A stretch of 64,000 nucleotides of DNA, from the NCBI RefSeq assembly GCF_001888185.1, contig NZ_CP016364.1, positions 806,001 through 870,000 on the forward strand. The letters are read 5' to 3'. Source of the DNA: Phaeobacter porticola. GTDB lineage: Bacteria; Pseudomonadota; Alphaproteobacteria; Rhodobacterales; Rhodobacteraceae. How positions within the stretch are numbered: position 1 is the first letter of the stretch; each line of letters opens with the position of its first letter. Positions 8,696 through 17,318 of this stretch are shown in pieces. A program made the position numbers and the translations under genes. The notes beneath the pieces were generated by a model, which saw nothing but the letters and a program-made list of their open reading frames with translations, did not search any database and had not been told where the DNA came from.

Positions 8696-10171
8696 ATGAC
8701 AAAAACAGCAGCAATCATCGGTGGCGGAGTTATTGGAGGCGGCTGGGCCGCGCGATTCCTGCTGAATGGCTGGGACGTGCGGGTGTTTGACCCGGACCCG
8801 CAGGCCGAGCGCAAGATTGGCGAGGTTCTGGCCAATGCACGGCGCAGCTTGCCGGGGCTTGGCAATGTGGCGCTGCCTGCGGAGGGCAGTCTCAGCTACC
8901 ATGCGACCATAGAAGAGGCGGTCGCCGGGGCGATCTGGATTCAGGAGAGCGTGCCGGAGCGGCTGGAGCTGAAACAGAAGGTCTATGGCGCGTTGCAGGC
9001 GCATGTTGCTGCGGATGCAGTCATCGGTTCGTCTACCTCTGGTTACAAACCGTCGCAATTGCAGGATGGGTTCAGCAATGCCGCCCAGATCGTGGTCGCG
9101 CATCCGTTCAACCCGGTCTACCTGATGCCGCTGGTGGAACTGGTCACAACCGAGGCCAACCCGGCAAGCGTGATCGACAGCGCCAAGGCTATTATCACCG
9201 AGATCGGGATGTACCCGCTGCATCTGAAGAAAGAGATCGACGCTCATGTCGCCGACCGGTTCCTGGAGGCCGTCTGGCGCGAGGCGCTGTGGCTGGTGAA
9301 GGATGGCATCGCCACCACCGAAGAGATCGACAACGCCATCCGCTATGGGTTTGGCATCCGCTGGGCGCAGATGGGGCTGTTTGAAACCTATCGCGTGGCG
9401 GGCGGTGAGGCGGGTATGAAGCATTTCATGGCGCAGTTTGGCCCGGCACTGAAATGGCCCTGGACCAAGCTGATGGATGTGCCGGAGTTCACCGATGAGC
9501 TGGTCGATCTGATTGCAGGCCAGTCGGATGACCAGTCCGGTCAGCATTCGATCCGCGAGCTGGAGCGTATTCGCGACGACAACCTTGTGGGGATGATGCG
9601 GGCGCTGGGCGCCAATGATTGGGGGGCAGGCGCGCTACAGAACGCCAATGACGCGTGGCGCGAGGGGGATGCCGGGCTGGTGCGGTCGCTGGATGCGCTT
9701 GACGATCTGAGCCAGCCGGTGCTGACTCAGAGCCGGATCGTGCCGCTGGATTGGACCGACTACAACGGCCATATGACCGAGAGTCGCTATCTGGATGCCT
9801 TTGCCCAATCCACTGATCGGCTGATGATGATTATCGGCTGCGATGCGGAGTATATCGCGAGTGGCGGCAGCTATTTCACCGCTGAGACCCACATCCGTCA
9901 CATCGACGAGGTTCATGCGGGCGACCCTATTCAGGTGCGCACACGGGTGATCATGGGGCAGGGCAAGAAAATGCACCTGTGGCATGAGATGTATTCCGGT
10001 GAGCGTTTGCTGGCGACCGGCGAACACATGCTGCTGCATGTGGACCTGAAAACCCGCCGCTCCGCCCCGCCCGCGCCGCATGTCGAGGTCAATCTGGTGA
10101 AGCTGGCGGAGGCCCATGCAGGGTTACCAGCCCCTGAAGGTTTGGGCCGCGCGATTGGTGCGCCCAGATGA
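8696..10171 (+). CDS. lcdH: Carnitine 3-dehydrogenase fused to a betainyl-CoA thioesterase domain
   Basis: A 491-residue two-domain enzyme. Residues 1 to about 335 form a 3-hydroxyacyl-CoA-dehydrogenase-like enzyme with the NAD motif GGGVIGGGW (9-17) that oxidises L-carnitine to 3-dehydrocarnitine. From about 340 on, a hot-dog thioesterase domain begins, with its signature DWTDYNGHM near 351-359; in this fusion type it hydrolyses betainyl-CoA to glycine betaine. The pair flanks the BKACE step, so this one protein catalyses the first and last steps of the route. The start at 8696 has GGGAAAG upstream. It overlaps the following SDR by 4 bases (ATGA). Confidence 0.93.
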   Translation: MTKTAAIIGGGVIGGGWAARFLLNGWDVRVFDPDPQAERKIGEVLANARRSLPGLGNVALPAEGSLSYHATIEEAVAGAIWIQESVPERLELKQKVYGALQAHVAADAVIGSSTSGYKPSQLQDGFSNAAQIVVAHPFNPVYLMPLVELVTTEANPASVIDSAKAIITEIGMYPLHLKKEIDAHVADRFLEAVWREALWLVKDGIATTEEIDNAIRYGFGIRWAQMGLFETYRVAGGEAGMKHFMAQFGPALKWPWTKLMDVPEFTDELVDLIAGQSDDQSGQHSIRELERIRDDNLVGMMRALGANDWGAGALQNANDAWREGDAGLVRSLDALDDLSQPVLTQSRIVPLDWTDYNGHMTESRYLDAFAQSTDRLMMIIGCDAEYIASGGSYFTAETHIRHIDEVHAGDPIQVRTRVIMGQGKKMHLWHEMYSGERLLATGEHMLLHVDLKTRRSAPPAPHVEVNLVKLAEAHAGLPAPEGLGRAIGAPR

Positions 10172-10941
10172 GCGCTGAAGGGATGCACCGTGTTCTGGTG
10201 ACCGCTGGCGGGTCAGGGATTGGCCGGGCGATGGCGGAATGCTTTGCCGCCGCCGGGCATCAGGTCTGGGTCACGGATCTCAGCGCTGAGGCGCTGGCGG
10301 ATGTGCCCGAGGGGTGGCGGACAACGGTGGTGGATGCCACCGATGAGGCGGGCGTGAAGGTACTGTTCGCAAAGATCGCTGAGGTCTGGGGCGGGCTGGA
10401 TGTGCTCTGCGCCAATGCTGGCATTGCCGGTCCGACCGCGCTGATCGAGGATATTGCGCTGGAGGATTGGCGCACATGCGTGAGCGTCAATCTGGAGGGC
10501 TGTTTTCTGGCCGCGAAATACGCAGCCCCTATGATGAAGGCGGCCAGGGCCGGGGCGATCATCGTGACATCTTCGACCGCTGGGCTGTACGGCTATCCCA
10601 ACCGGGCGCCTTATTGTTCGGCGAAATGGGCCGTTATCGGGCTGATGAAAACGCTGGCGATGGAGCTGGGCCCCTTTGGCATCCGGGCCAACGTGATCTG
10701 TCCCGGTGCTGTGGAAGGCCCGCGAATGGAGGGCGTGCTGGCGCGCGAGGCCGCGGCCAAGGGCATGGCCCGCGATCAGGTCTATAATGGCTATGCTGCA
10801 GGGACCTCGATGCGGTCCTTTGTCGAGGCGAAAGACATTGCCAATATGGCAGTGTTTCTGGGGTCGGACGCAGCGCGGCTGGTGTCGGGGCAGGTGATTG
10901 CGGTGGATGGCCATACGGAGAACCCGGATCCCAAGGTATGA
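10168..10941 (+). CDS. Short-chain dehydrogenase/reductase
   Basis: A 257-residue classical SDR. The cofactor motif TAGGSGIG is at about 12-19, NAG at 83-85, and the catalytic set S136, Y149, K153 (YCSAK) is complete. The start overlaps the end of the carnitine dehydrogenase gene, so the two are translationally coupled and probably belong to the same pathway. The exact substrate is unknown; a hydroxy- or keto-intermediate of quaternary amine catabolism is a reasonable guess. Confidence 0.9.
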   Translation: MSAEGMHRVLVTAGGSGIGRAMAECFAAAGHQVWVTDLSAEALADVPEGWRTTVVDATDEAGVKVLFAKIAEVWGGLDVLCANAGIAGPTALIEDIALEDWRTCVSVNLEGCFLAAKYAAPMMKAARAGAIIVTSSTAGLYGYPNRAPYCSAKWAVIGLMKTLAMELGPFGIRANVICPGAVEGPRMEGVLAREAAAKGMARDQVYNGYAAGTSMRSFVEAKDIANMAVFLGSDAARLVSGQVIAVDGHTENPDPKV

Positions 10942-10952
10942 GGCCCGTCTTG

Positions 10953-10975
10953 GAAACCGTCCGGGGGACGGTTTC
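10953..10975 (+). terminator. Hairpin after the carnitine operon
   Basis: A perfect 10-bp stem (GAAACCGTCC / GGACGGTTTC) with a 3-base loop, 12 bases past the SDR stop. No T-run follows, so it may stabilise the message 3' end rather than terminate by itself. Confidence 0.6.
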
Positions 10976-11054
10976 AGGGCCGAACGGGCGGAGCCCTGGG
11001 CCGAAACCGGGGGCAGGCAGGTGCAGCCCGGCCTGTCGACCAGGCGAAACAGAT

Positions 11055-11918
11055 TTAACGGCTGATCGCTGCCCTCAACGCCCTGAACCGCCCCGGCAAT
11101 TGCCGCGCAGTGATATCGGCCTCGCGCACCAGATCGTCGAAATGGCTGCTAAAGGTCTCGACCCGCTCCTTGTCGCGAAAGGCGAGATAATGGCTGCCTG
11201 CGTAAAACACGCATAGCAGCGGGCCAAAGACGGTGAGTGGCGCTGAATAGAGCCGCTTGGCATCAAAGAGATAGATCCGCAGGCGTGGATAAAGCTGGGT
11301 GCAGAGCTGTTCGAAATGGTCGAGCTGCTGCAGCCGGATGTCCAGCGGCAGGCCCTCATAATATCCAACCGCATGGGCAAAGCTGTCCAACTCATAGATT
11401 GGCATGGCGATTTCATAGTCAGAGGACGATTGCCGCATCCATGTCAGCCGATCCTCAGAGGCGCCGATGGCCTGATCAGCGGTGCGCCCCAGATGCGGCG
11501 CAAATTCCCATTCCAGCAGCGCGCGCGTCTTGAGCATGTCGGGCAGGGCGGCAGGGACATGGCGGATCTTGTAACCCTGCGCCTCTTGATGCCATTCAAA
11601 GATGCGTTCATCCACCAAGGCGCGCGGAGCCTTGGCCATCGACAGGCTGGCCGCGACCAGATCTGCGGCATTTTCCGGGCGATCTGACAGGCTGAGGAGC
11701 CAGTCGGCAGAAACCCCAAGTGCTCCGGCGCAGGCACCGACCACATGGGCATTGGGCAGCCGCGCCCCCGCATCGGTCAAAAGCTGCGATATGGTCGAGC
11801 GATCCACCCCGATGGCGCGGGCCAGCGCGCTTTGGCTGAGACCGCTGTCGCGGAGCGCGCGGTTGAGGCGCAGGCGAAATTGCTCGGCGCGCAAGCGTTT
11901 GTCCATAATATCAATCAT
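11055..11918 (-). CDS. XRE-type transcriptional regulator with uncharacterised C-terminal domain
   Basis: A 287-residue protein. The N-terminal helix-turn-helix (QSALARAIGVDRSTISQLL, about residues 29-47) is of the Cro/XRE class. The remaining roughly 200 residues form a soluble domain of unknown ligand. It starts either at 11918 or four codons later at 11906; neither has a clear ribosome site. An imperfect palindrome GTGAT-N7-ATCAC (11919-11935) lies directly at the start and may be an autoregulatory operator. It is divergent from the DUF2061/desaturase pair and is a candidate regulator of them. Confidence 0.85.
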   Translation of the reverse strand: MIDIMDKRLRAEQFRLRLNRALRDSGLSQSALARAIGVDRSTISQLLTDAGARLPNAHVVGACAGALGVSADWLLSLSDRPENAADLVAASLSMAKAPRALVDERIFEWHQEAQGYKIRHVPAALPDMLKTRALLEWEFAPHLGRTADQAIGASEDRLTWMRQSSSDYEIAMPIYELDSFAHAVGYYEGLPLDIRLQQLDHFEQLCTQLYPRLRIYLFDAKRLYSAPLTVFGPLLCVFYAGSHYLAFRDKERVETFSSHFDDLVREADITARQLPGRFRALRAAISR

Positions 11919-12027
11919 GTGATGATTTTTATCACGATTGCTGAATTTTGTTAATCATATTCGGAATTCTGCATCGACCGGCATCCGTGTAGGCCAGAGG
12001 AAAGGTAGGAAAAACAGGAGGCTGCGG

Positions 12028-12234
12028 ATGGACACACGAGCGCGATCAGTGGTGAAAGCAGTGATCTGGAATCTGCTGGGGCTGGCGATGATGGCGGGGG
12101 TTGGCTGGCTGCTGACCGGGTCGCTTGCGCTTGGCGGGACGCTGGCGCTGGTCAACACCTGCGTCGGCTTTCTTTGTTACCTGCTGTATGAGCGGATCTG
12201 GGCCGGGGTGCGCTGGGGGCGGCGGCATGTCTGA
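12028..12234 (+). CDS. DUF2061 membrane protein
   Basis: A 68-residue protein with two predicted membrane helices (about 11-30 and 32-52) matching the DUF2061 family of small membrane proteins of unknown function. The start at MDTRARSVVK follows an AGGAGG site. Its end overlaps the desaturase start by 8 bases, so the two are translationally coupled, which suggests a membrane-lipid role. Confidence 0.82.
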   Translation: MDTRARSVVKAVIWNLLGLAMMAGVGWLLTGSLALGGTLALVNTCVGFLCYLLYERIWAGVRWGRRHV

Positions 12235-13171
12235 GCAACCGGTGATCGCCGCAGCGCGGACATCCGTGCGCCCGCAGTTGATCCTGGGCCGGGTGGAATG
12301 GGGCACGCTGGGGTTGATCCTTGGCTGTTATGCGGCCTGGGGGGCATCGCTGGTCTGGCTGCCGCTGCTGTCGTTTTGGGTGGCGGTGCCGGTTTTGGCC
12401 TGCCTGATCACGTTGCATTCTTCGCTGAGCCATGAGGCGCTGCACGGCCATCCGTTTCCTCTGCGGGTGTTGAATGAGGCGCTGATGTTTCTGCCGCTGA
12501 ATCTGGCCATCCCTTATGGGCGGTTTCGCGACACCCATCTGGCCCATCACCATGATGAGCGGCTGACTGACCCCTATGATGACCCCGAGAGCAATTTTTT
12601 GGATCCGGCGCGCTGGCGGCGGCTGGGGCGGATCATGCGTGCGGTTTTCTGGCTGAACAATACGCTGCTGGGGCGGATGTTGCTGGGGCCTGTGCTGGGG
12701 CAGATCCGATTTATGGCCGACGACTGGCGGTTGATCCGGCGCGGCGATGAAGCCGTCCTGCGTGACTGGCTGCTGCATGTGTTGGGCGCAGGGATCATTC
12801 TGGTGCTGGTGTTGAACAGTCCGCTGCCCCTGTGGAGCTACCTTCTGGCAGCATATCTGGGGTTGGCAATCCTGAAGATCCGCACCTATCTGGAACACCG
12901 CGCTCATCTCAGCCCCGAAGCGCGCACGGTGATTGTAGAGCGTGGCGGAATCCTGGGATTTCTGTTCCTGAACAACAATCTGCACGTCGTGCATCACTGC
13001 CATCCGGGCGTGCCATGGCATGATTTGCCAAAGCTGTACCAGACCCGTCGTCAGCAGTTTCTGGAGCGTAACCACGGCTATGTCTACCCGTCTTACGGGA
13101 CGGTGTTCCGTAGCTATGCACTGCGTGCAAAGGACCCTGTTGCGCATCCCATCTGGTCACAACCTAAATAA
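12227..13171 (+). CDS. Membrane fatty acid desaturase
   Basis: A 314-residue integral membrane di-iron desaturase/hydroxylase. The three histidine boxes are visible: HEALHGH (69-75), HLAHHH (104-109) and HVVHHCH (about 253-259). Hydrophobic segments flank the boxes. Family members introduce double bonds or hydroxyls into acyl chains or carotenoids; which one cannot be told here. The gene overlaps the upstream DUF2061 gene and is followed 17 bases later by the DMT transporter. It may be controlled by the divergent XRE-type gene. Confidence 0.87.
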   Translation: MSEQPVIAAARTSVRPQLILGRVEWGTLGLILGCYAAWGASLVWLPLLSFWVAVPVLACLITLHSSLSHEALHGHPFPLRVLNEALMFLPLNLAIPYGRFRDTHLAHHHDERLTDPYDDPESNFLDPARWRRLGRIMRAVFWLNNTLLGRMLLGPVLGQIRFMADDWRLIRRGDEAVLRDWLLHVLGAGIILVLVLNSPLPLWSYLLAAYLGLAILKIRTYLEHRAHLSPEARTVIVERGGILGFLFLNNNLHVVHHCHPGVPWHDLPKLYQTRRQQFLERNHGYVYPSYGTVFRSYALRAKDPVAHPIWSQPK

Positions 13172-13188
13172 CGCCCCATAAGGGCAGG

Positions 13189-14091
13189 ATGACATTGTGG
13201 ATCCCCATCGCTATCGCCGCAGCCAGTTTTCAGACGGTTCGCTTTATGCTGCAAAAAGTGCTGAGCAGCGTCACATTGTCGTCGGCGGGGGCGACATTTG
13301 CGCGGTTCGTCTATTCCGCGCCGGTGATCTGGGCCGGGTTGCTGGGCTATCTGGCGGTGTCAGGGCAGAAGATGCCAGCGCTGTCTGCGACTTTCTGGAT
13401 GTTTGCCACAATCGGCGGCACTGCACAGATTCTTGCGACAGTCTGCGTGGTGGCCCTGTTCCGACAGCGCAATTTTGCCGTGGGCATTACCTTTAAGAAA
13501 ACCGAGGTGATCCAGACAGCGTTGGTTGGGCTGGTTGTGCTGGGCGATCACATCACGCCGTTGGGGTGGGTGGCGATTGTGATTGGCCTGTGTGCGGTGC
13601 TGGTGCTGTCCAGAACGCCCGAGAACAAAGGCCCTTGGTGGCGGCATCTGTCCAGCCGGGCCTCGTTGCTGGGATTGGGGTCTGGGGTGCTGTTTGCCTT
13701 TTCCGCCGTCAGCTACCGAGGGGCATCATTGCAGATGGAGGCGCTGGAACCTGCCTTTCGCGCCGGGGTGACGCTGGCGATTGTGGTCAGCCTTCAAACG
13801 CTGTTCATGCTTGTCTGGCTCAATTGGCGTGAGCCGGGAGAGATTGCACGGGTCTGGGCGGCGCGGCGGGTGGCGATCTGGGTCGGCCTGACCAGCATGG
13901 CGGGCTCGTTCTGCTGGTTCTGGGCCTTCACCTTGCAGAACGCCGCCTATGTAAAGGCGCTGGGTCAGGTCGAGCTACTGCTGTCGCTGCTTGCTTCGGT
14001 GCTGTTTTTTAAGGAACAGATCACCCGGCGCGAAATCCTCGGCATGGGGTTGTTGATCCTGTCCATCCTGGCGCTGGTACTGGCAATCTGA
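13189..14091 (+). CDS. DMT-superfamily (EamA) transporter
   Basis: A 300-residue membrane protein with about ten hydrophobic segments and two EamA halves (about 1-135 and 150-300), typical of drug/metabolite exporters. The substrate is not indicated. It follows the desaturase by 17 bases, so it is probably in the same transcript, and it is convergent with the Nudix gene. Confidence 0.87.
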   Translation: MTLWIPIAIAAASFQTVRFMLQKVLSSVTLSSAGATFARFVYSAPVIWAGLLGYLAVSGQKMPALSATFWMFATIGGTAQILATVCVVALFRQRNFAVGITFKKTEVIQTALVGLVVLGDHITPLGWVAIVIGLCAVLVLSRTPENKGPWWRHLSSRASLLGLGSGVLFAFSAVSYRGASLQMEALEPAFRAGVTLAIVVSLQTLFMLVWLNWREPGEIARVWAARRVAIWVGLTSMAGSFCWFWAFTLQNAAYVKALGQVELLLSLLASVLFFKEQITRREILGMGLLILSILALVLAI

Positions 14092-14138
14092 CCGACATTG
14101 CGCCGCATGCGGTGATGGCTGTTGCTGCTGGCGCGCCG

Positions 14139-14906
14139 TCAATCATGCGCGGGCATCGGATAGCCCTTCAGGTGCAGGAAGTGACTGGATTCATCATCAT
14201 TGCGAAAGAACGGCACGCTTTCAGGCGGGGCTTCACTGCGGATTCGGCGGGTGACTTCGGCTAGAACCACTTCGGTGATGAAGGGCAGATCATAGGTGCG
14301 CACCTGGCTGAGCGGGATCCATTGCAGATGCGACAGCTCATCCGAGGCGCGGGAAAAATCATCAATATCGCTGCTGATCTGGGCTGCGTCGATCAGAAAG
14401 AACCGCGCATCAAATCTGCGGGGGCGACCGGGGGGCGTGATGGCCCGGAACACAAATTGCAGTGCGGCAGCAGCGGGCAGATGGCCGGTGGCGGCGAAAT
14501 CTACCCAGTCTGGGCCGGGCGGGGTGGTCCATGTGCTGGGTTTCCCAAGGATCAGCCCGGTCTCTTCCCACAGCTCGCGAATAGCGGCAATCGCCAAGGC
14601 GTGATGCAGGTCCTCGCTGGACTGTTCCGCCAGCCTGTCGCGGCAGACCGGCGGCAGGGCCGTTGCCAATGGCACATCGGCGTCGCCCGGATCAACGGCA
14701 CCGCCCGGAAACACCACTTTGTTGGGCATAAAGGCGGCTTTGGCGCCGCGCTGGCCCATCAGGACCTGAGGATCATCGCCCATCCGATCGCGCACCGCGA
14801 TAATTGTTGCAGCGTTGCGGATTGGTGTGGTGTCCCGGCCGGCGGTGGCAGCATCGGCGTAGCCGGTGTCTGCGGGGGGCTTGGCAGGGGAGGGGGATTT
14901 GCGCAT
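14139..14906 (-). CDS. Nudix hydrolase (NUDT19-like)
   Basis: A 255-residue protein with the Nudix box divided by an insertion: GG at 68-69 and RELWEETGL at 110-118, with about 40 residues between where the classic box has far fewer. This long-insert form is seen in the NUDT19/CoA-diphosphatase-like group. It would hydrolyse a nucleoside diphosphate linked to another moiety; the substrate is not determined. The N-terminal 30 residues are low-complexity. It may share a transcript with the DUF983 gene upstream. Confidence 0.85.
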   Translation of the reverse strand: MRKSPSPAKPPADTGYADAATAGRDTTPIRNAATIIAVRDRMGDDPQVLMGQRGAKAAFMPNKVVFPGGAVDPGDADVPLATALPPVCRDRLAEQSSEDLHHALAIAAIRELWEETGLILGKPSTWTTPPGPDWVDFAATGHLPAAAALQFVFRAITPPGRPRRFDARFFLIDAAQISSDIDDFSRASDELSHLQWIPLSQVRTYDLPFITEVVLAEVTRRIRSEAPPESVPFFRNDDESSHFLHLKGYPMPAHD

Positions 14907-14985
14907 CTAACGGGCCTTGTGGGTTGAGCACTGGCGGCGGAGGCGGCGTGTTTCACCATGCCCCGCCGGATCCAGATGTTCCGGT

Positions 14986-15402
14986 TCAACTGTCCTTGTC
15001 AAACCCATGCATACGGCGCGCCCATTGGTAGGCGATCACAATGCCCTTCATGCGGGGCAGCAGGAACAGCGAGGACAGAACGCAACCCAGCGAGAACACG
15101 GTGAAGGTCACCATCGGTTCGGGTCGCCAGGTGAAATAGACGAAATGCAGCAGCACGGCCATAACGTGGCCAACCAGCAGGATAGTCAGATATGCGGGGC
15201 CATCGTCGGCGCGCGCATGGGTCAGGTTCAGCCCGCAGTTGGAGCAGCTGTCGTTCACCTTCAAATATGAATGCAGCAACTTGCCCTTGCCGCAATTGGG
15301 GCATTTGCACCGCCAGCCGCGCAATACGGCAGGCATGGTGGGGCGGTCTTCTTTGCTATCAGTCTTGATATCGGCCGAAAGGGCCGCAGATGACTCGGTC
15401 AT
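14986..15402 (-). CDS. DUF983 zinc-ribbon membrane protein
   Basis: A 138-residue protein with an N-terminal zinc ribbon (CPNCGKG near 34-40, CSNCGL near 53-58) followed by two membrane helices (about 70-92 and 98-116). This is the DUF983 family, of unknown function, common in alphaproteobacteria. An AGGA site precedes the ATG. It runs toward the Nudix gene on the same strand. Confidence 0.88.
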   Translation of the reverse strand: MTESSAALSADIKTDSKEDRPTMPAVLRGWRCKCPNCGKGKLLHSYLKVNDSCSNCGLNLTHARADDGPAYLTILLVGHVMAVLLHFVYFTWRPEPMVTFTVFSLGCVLSSLFLLPRMKGIVIAYQWARRMHGFDKDS

Positions 15403-15636
15403 GACAAATCCTATCTTTTGCCTGCATATTTGAGCGCATTGGCCAAAAGTTTAAAGGGGGCGACCCCGCAGTGCGTCGGCATGCCGCAAGATTGCGCCGT
15501 GCTAGCCCGTGGCGCAATGCCGTCGCCGGGATTTCTTCAAACGTTTTTATTTTTTTGCGACGGAACGGCCGTGGGCCTGCGTTTTGTTGTTGTGATCGGC
15601 AGCAACGGGCTGCCTGCTGCAAAAGGGAACGCAGAC

Positions 15637-16143
15637 ATGAAACATTCCAAGTTTATCGCCATTGTGGTTGCTGTCGGGTCTTTGATCGGCGCGACCGGTG
15701 CGGTGGCCAAGCCAGGGTATGGCGGCAAGGGTGGCCATGGTCCACGGATGAGCTTTGAGGAAATCGACACCAATGGCGACGGTCAGATTACCAAGGCCGA
15801 AATGGAAGGCCTGCGTGAGGCACGTTTTACAGCCGCAGATGCCAATGGTGATGGTCAGCTGACACTGGCGGAGATGGAAGCCGCCGCTCAGACCCGCGCC
15901 AGAACCCGCGCGGCTGCGATGCTAGAGCGGATGGACGCGGACAACGATGGCACGCTGAGCCTGGAGGAACTGCCGAAACCCCGGCGGATGGGAAAGATGT
16001 TTGACCGCGTGGACGCCAATGACGATGGTGCCATCAGCAAAGAAGAATTCGAAACCGCCCGGATGAAACACCGTGGCCGCCACGGCACCGGACATAAGCC
16101 GCGTGACGGCGCACCACAGGACGGCGAGACGGAGCAGAACTGA
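15637..16143 (+). CDS. Exported EF-hand protein
   Basis: A 168-residue protein with a signal peptide (MKHSKFIAIVVAVGSLIG, cleavage around residues 25-27) and four EF-hand calcium loops: DTNGDGQITKAE, DANGDGQLTLAE, DADNDGTLSLEE and DANDDGAISKEE. All have acidic residues at loop positions 1, 3, 5 and 12. It is thus expected to bind Ca2+ in the periplasm. It begins a block with a sigma factor, a membrane anti-sigma candidate and a periplasmic sensor, and may feed calcium status into that system. That link is inferred from order. Confidence 0.88.
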   Translation: MKHSKFIAIVVAVGSLIGATGAVAKPGYGGKGGHGPRMSFEEIDTNGDGQITKAEMEGLREARFTAADANGDGQLTLAEMEAAAQTRARTRAAAMLERMDADNDGTLSLEELPKPRRMGKMFDRVDANDDGAISKEEFETARMKHRGRHGTGHKPRDGAPQDGETEQN

Positions 16144-16207
16144 TCCGATACGACAGATGCAGTCTTCAGCACATATCGCGCGACGGGCCCAGGACCAGGG
16201 CCCGCTG

Positions 16208-16828
16208 ATGACGCTGCCTGTAGATCCTCCAGAACCTGCGACGCCGATCACGTCGCCTATTGTCGAGGACCCCGATGGGGCGTTGCTGATCCGTTTCGCC
16301 GACGGTGATCCGCAGGCCGCAGCGCTGCTGACCGCACGTCTGGCTCCGCGCGCACTGGGGGTGGCGATGCGGGTTCTGGGCAACCGGGCCGAAGCCGAAG
16401 ATATCACCCAGGAAGCAATGTTACGGCTGTGGCGGCAGGCGGAGCACTGGGAGCCGGGGCGGGCGCGACTGACGACCTGGCTATATCGGGTGGTGATGAA
16501 CCTTTGTATCGACCATAAACGACGTCTGCGGGGCGGTCATCTGGATCTGGATGCGATCCCCGAGCCGCCTGATACGTCAAAATCCGCCGCTGAGCGGATA
16601 CAGGACGGTGCGCGGCAGGACGCTTTGCAGGCGGCATTGATGCAATTGCCGGACCGACAGAGACAGGCGGTGGTGTTGCGCCACATCGAAGACCTGCCCA
16701 ACCCGGAGATCGCAGGGATCATGGACATCAGCGTCGAGGCGGTCGAAAGTCTGACTGCGCGGGGCAAAAGGGCACTGGCGGCGATCTTGGCCGGGCGTCA
16801 GGCTGAATTGGGATATAGCGATGGTTGA
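16208..16828 (+). CDS. ECF-like RNA polymerase sigma factor
   Basis: A 206-residue sigma-70 family protein with region 2 (EAEDITQEAMLRLW) and region 4 (LPDRQRQAVVLRHIEDLPNP through EAVESLTARGKR) and no regions 1 or 3, which is the extracytoplasmic-function architecture. The start at MTLPVDPPEP is chosen on length and an upstream AGG; an ATG at 16157 is possible. It ends in an 8-base overlap with the anti-sigma candidate. The EF-hand gene lies 64 bases upstream on the same strand. Confidence 0.88.
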   Translation: MTLPVDPPEPATPITSPIVEDPDGALLIRFADGDPQAAALLTARLAPRALGVAMRVLGNRAEAEDITQEAMLRLWRQAEHWEPGRARLTTWLYRVVMNLCIDHKRRLRGGHLDLDAIPEPPDTSKSAAERIQDGARQDALQAALMQLPDRQRQAVVLRHIEDLPNPEIAGIMDISVEAVESLTARGKRALAAILAGRQAELGYSDG

Positions 16829-17318
16829 CAAGACTGGAAAATCCACCCCCGAAACATCGGGTGCCGGTGACGGCTTCATAGTCGAACGGGCCGAATTTTC
16901 CGATGCGGAGAAGGCGCTTGATGATCTGTTTGCGCAGGCCCTGGACGAGGCTTCGCCAGTGCTGCCTGTGGCGATGGAAACGGCGATCCTGGACGAGGCC
17001 AACGCGATGCAAGCGGCGATTTTGGCGCGGCGGTCCACTGTCGTTGATCTGGTCGCCGCACAAGAGGACACACCGCGAGCGATCACGGATGGCGGCGGCG
17101 GTGTTGTCGTGGGGCTGCGTGATTTGCTGGCCAATCTGGGCGGCTGGCCTGCGCTTGGTGGGCTGGTGACAGCCAGCGCCGTTGGCCTGTGGATAGGTCT
17201 CGCGCCGCCTGCGTTCCTGCCCGACCCGATAGAGCTTGCCGGGATCGACCTGAGCGGTGAGGACCTACCGGATGACAGTTATGATTTGGCCATGGCGGTG
17301 AGCGAGGAGATGGAATGA
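16821..17318 (+). CDS. Single-pass membrane protein, candidate anti-sigma factor
   Basis: A 165-residue protein with an acidic N-terminal cytoplasmic part (1-107), one membrane helix (about 108-129, GGWPALGGLVTASAVGLW) and a short acidic tail. I do not recognise a named anti-sigma domain. Its place directly after, and overlapping, the sigma gene and just before a periplasmic sensor is the usual place of an anti-sigma factor. It overlaps the next gene by 4 bases. The role is inferred from position and topology. Confidence 0.75.
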   Translation: MVDKTGKSTPETSGAGDGFIVERAEFSDAEKALDDLFAQALDEASPVLPVAMETAILDEANAMQAAILARRSTVVDLVAAQEDTPRAITDGGGGVVVGLRDLLANLGGWPALGGLVTASAVGLWIGLAPPAFLPDPIELAGIDLSGEDLPDDSYDLAMAVSEEME

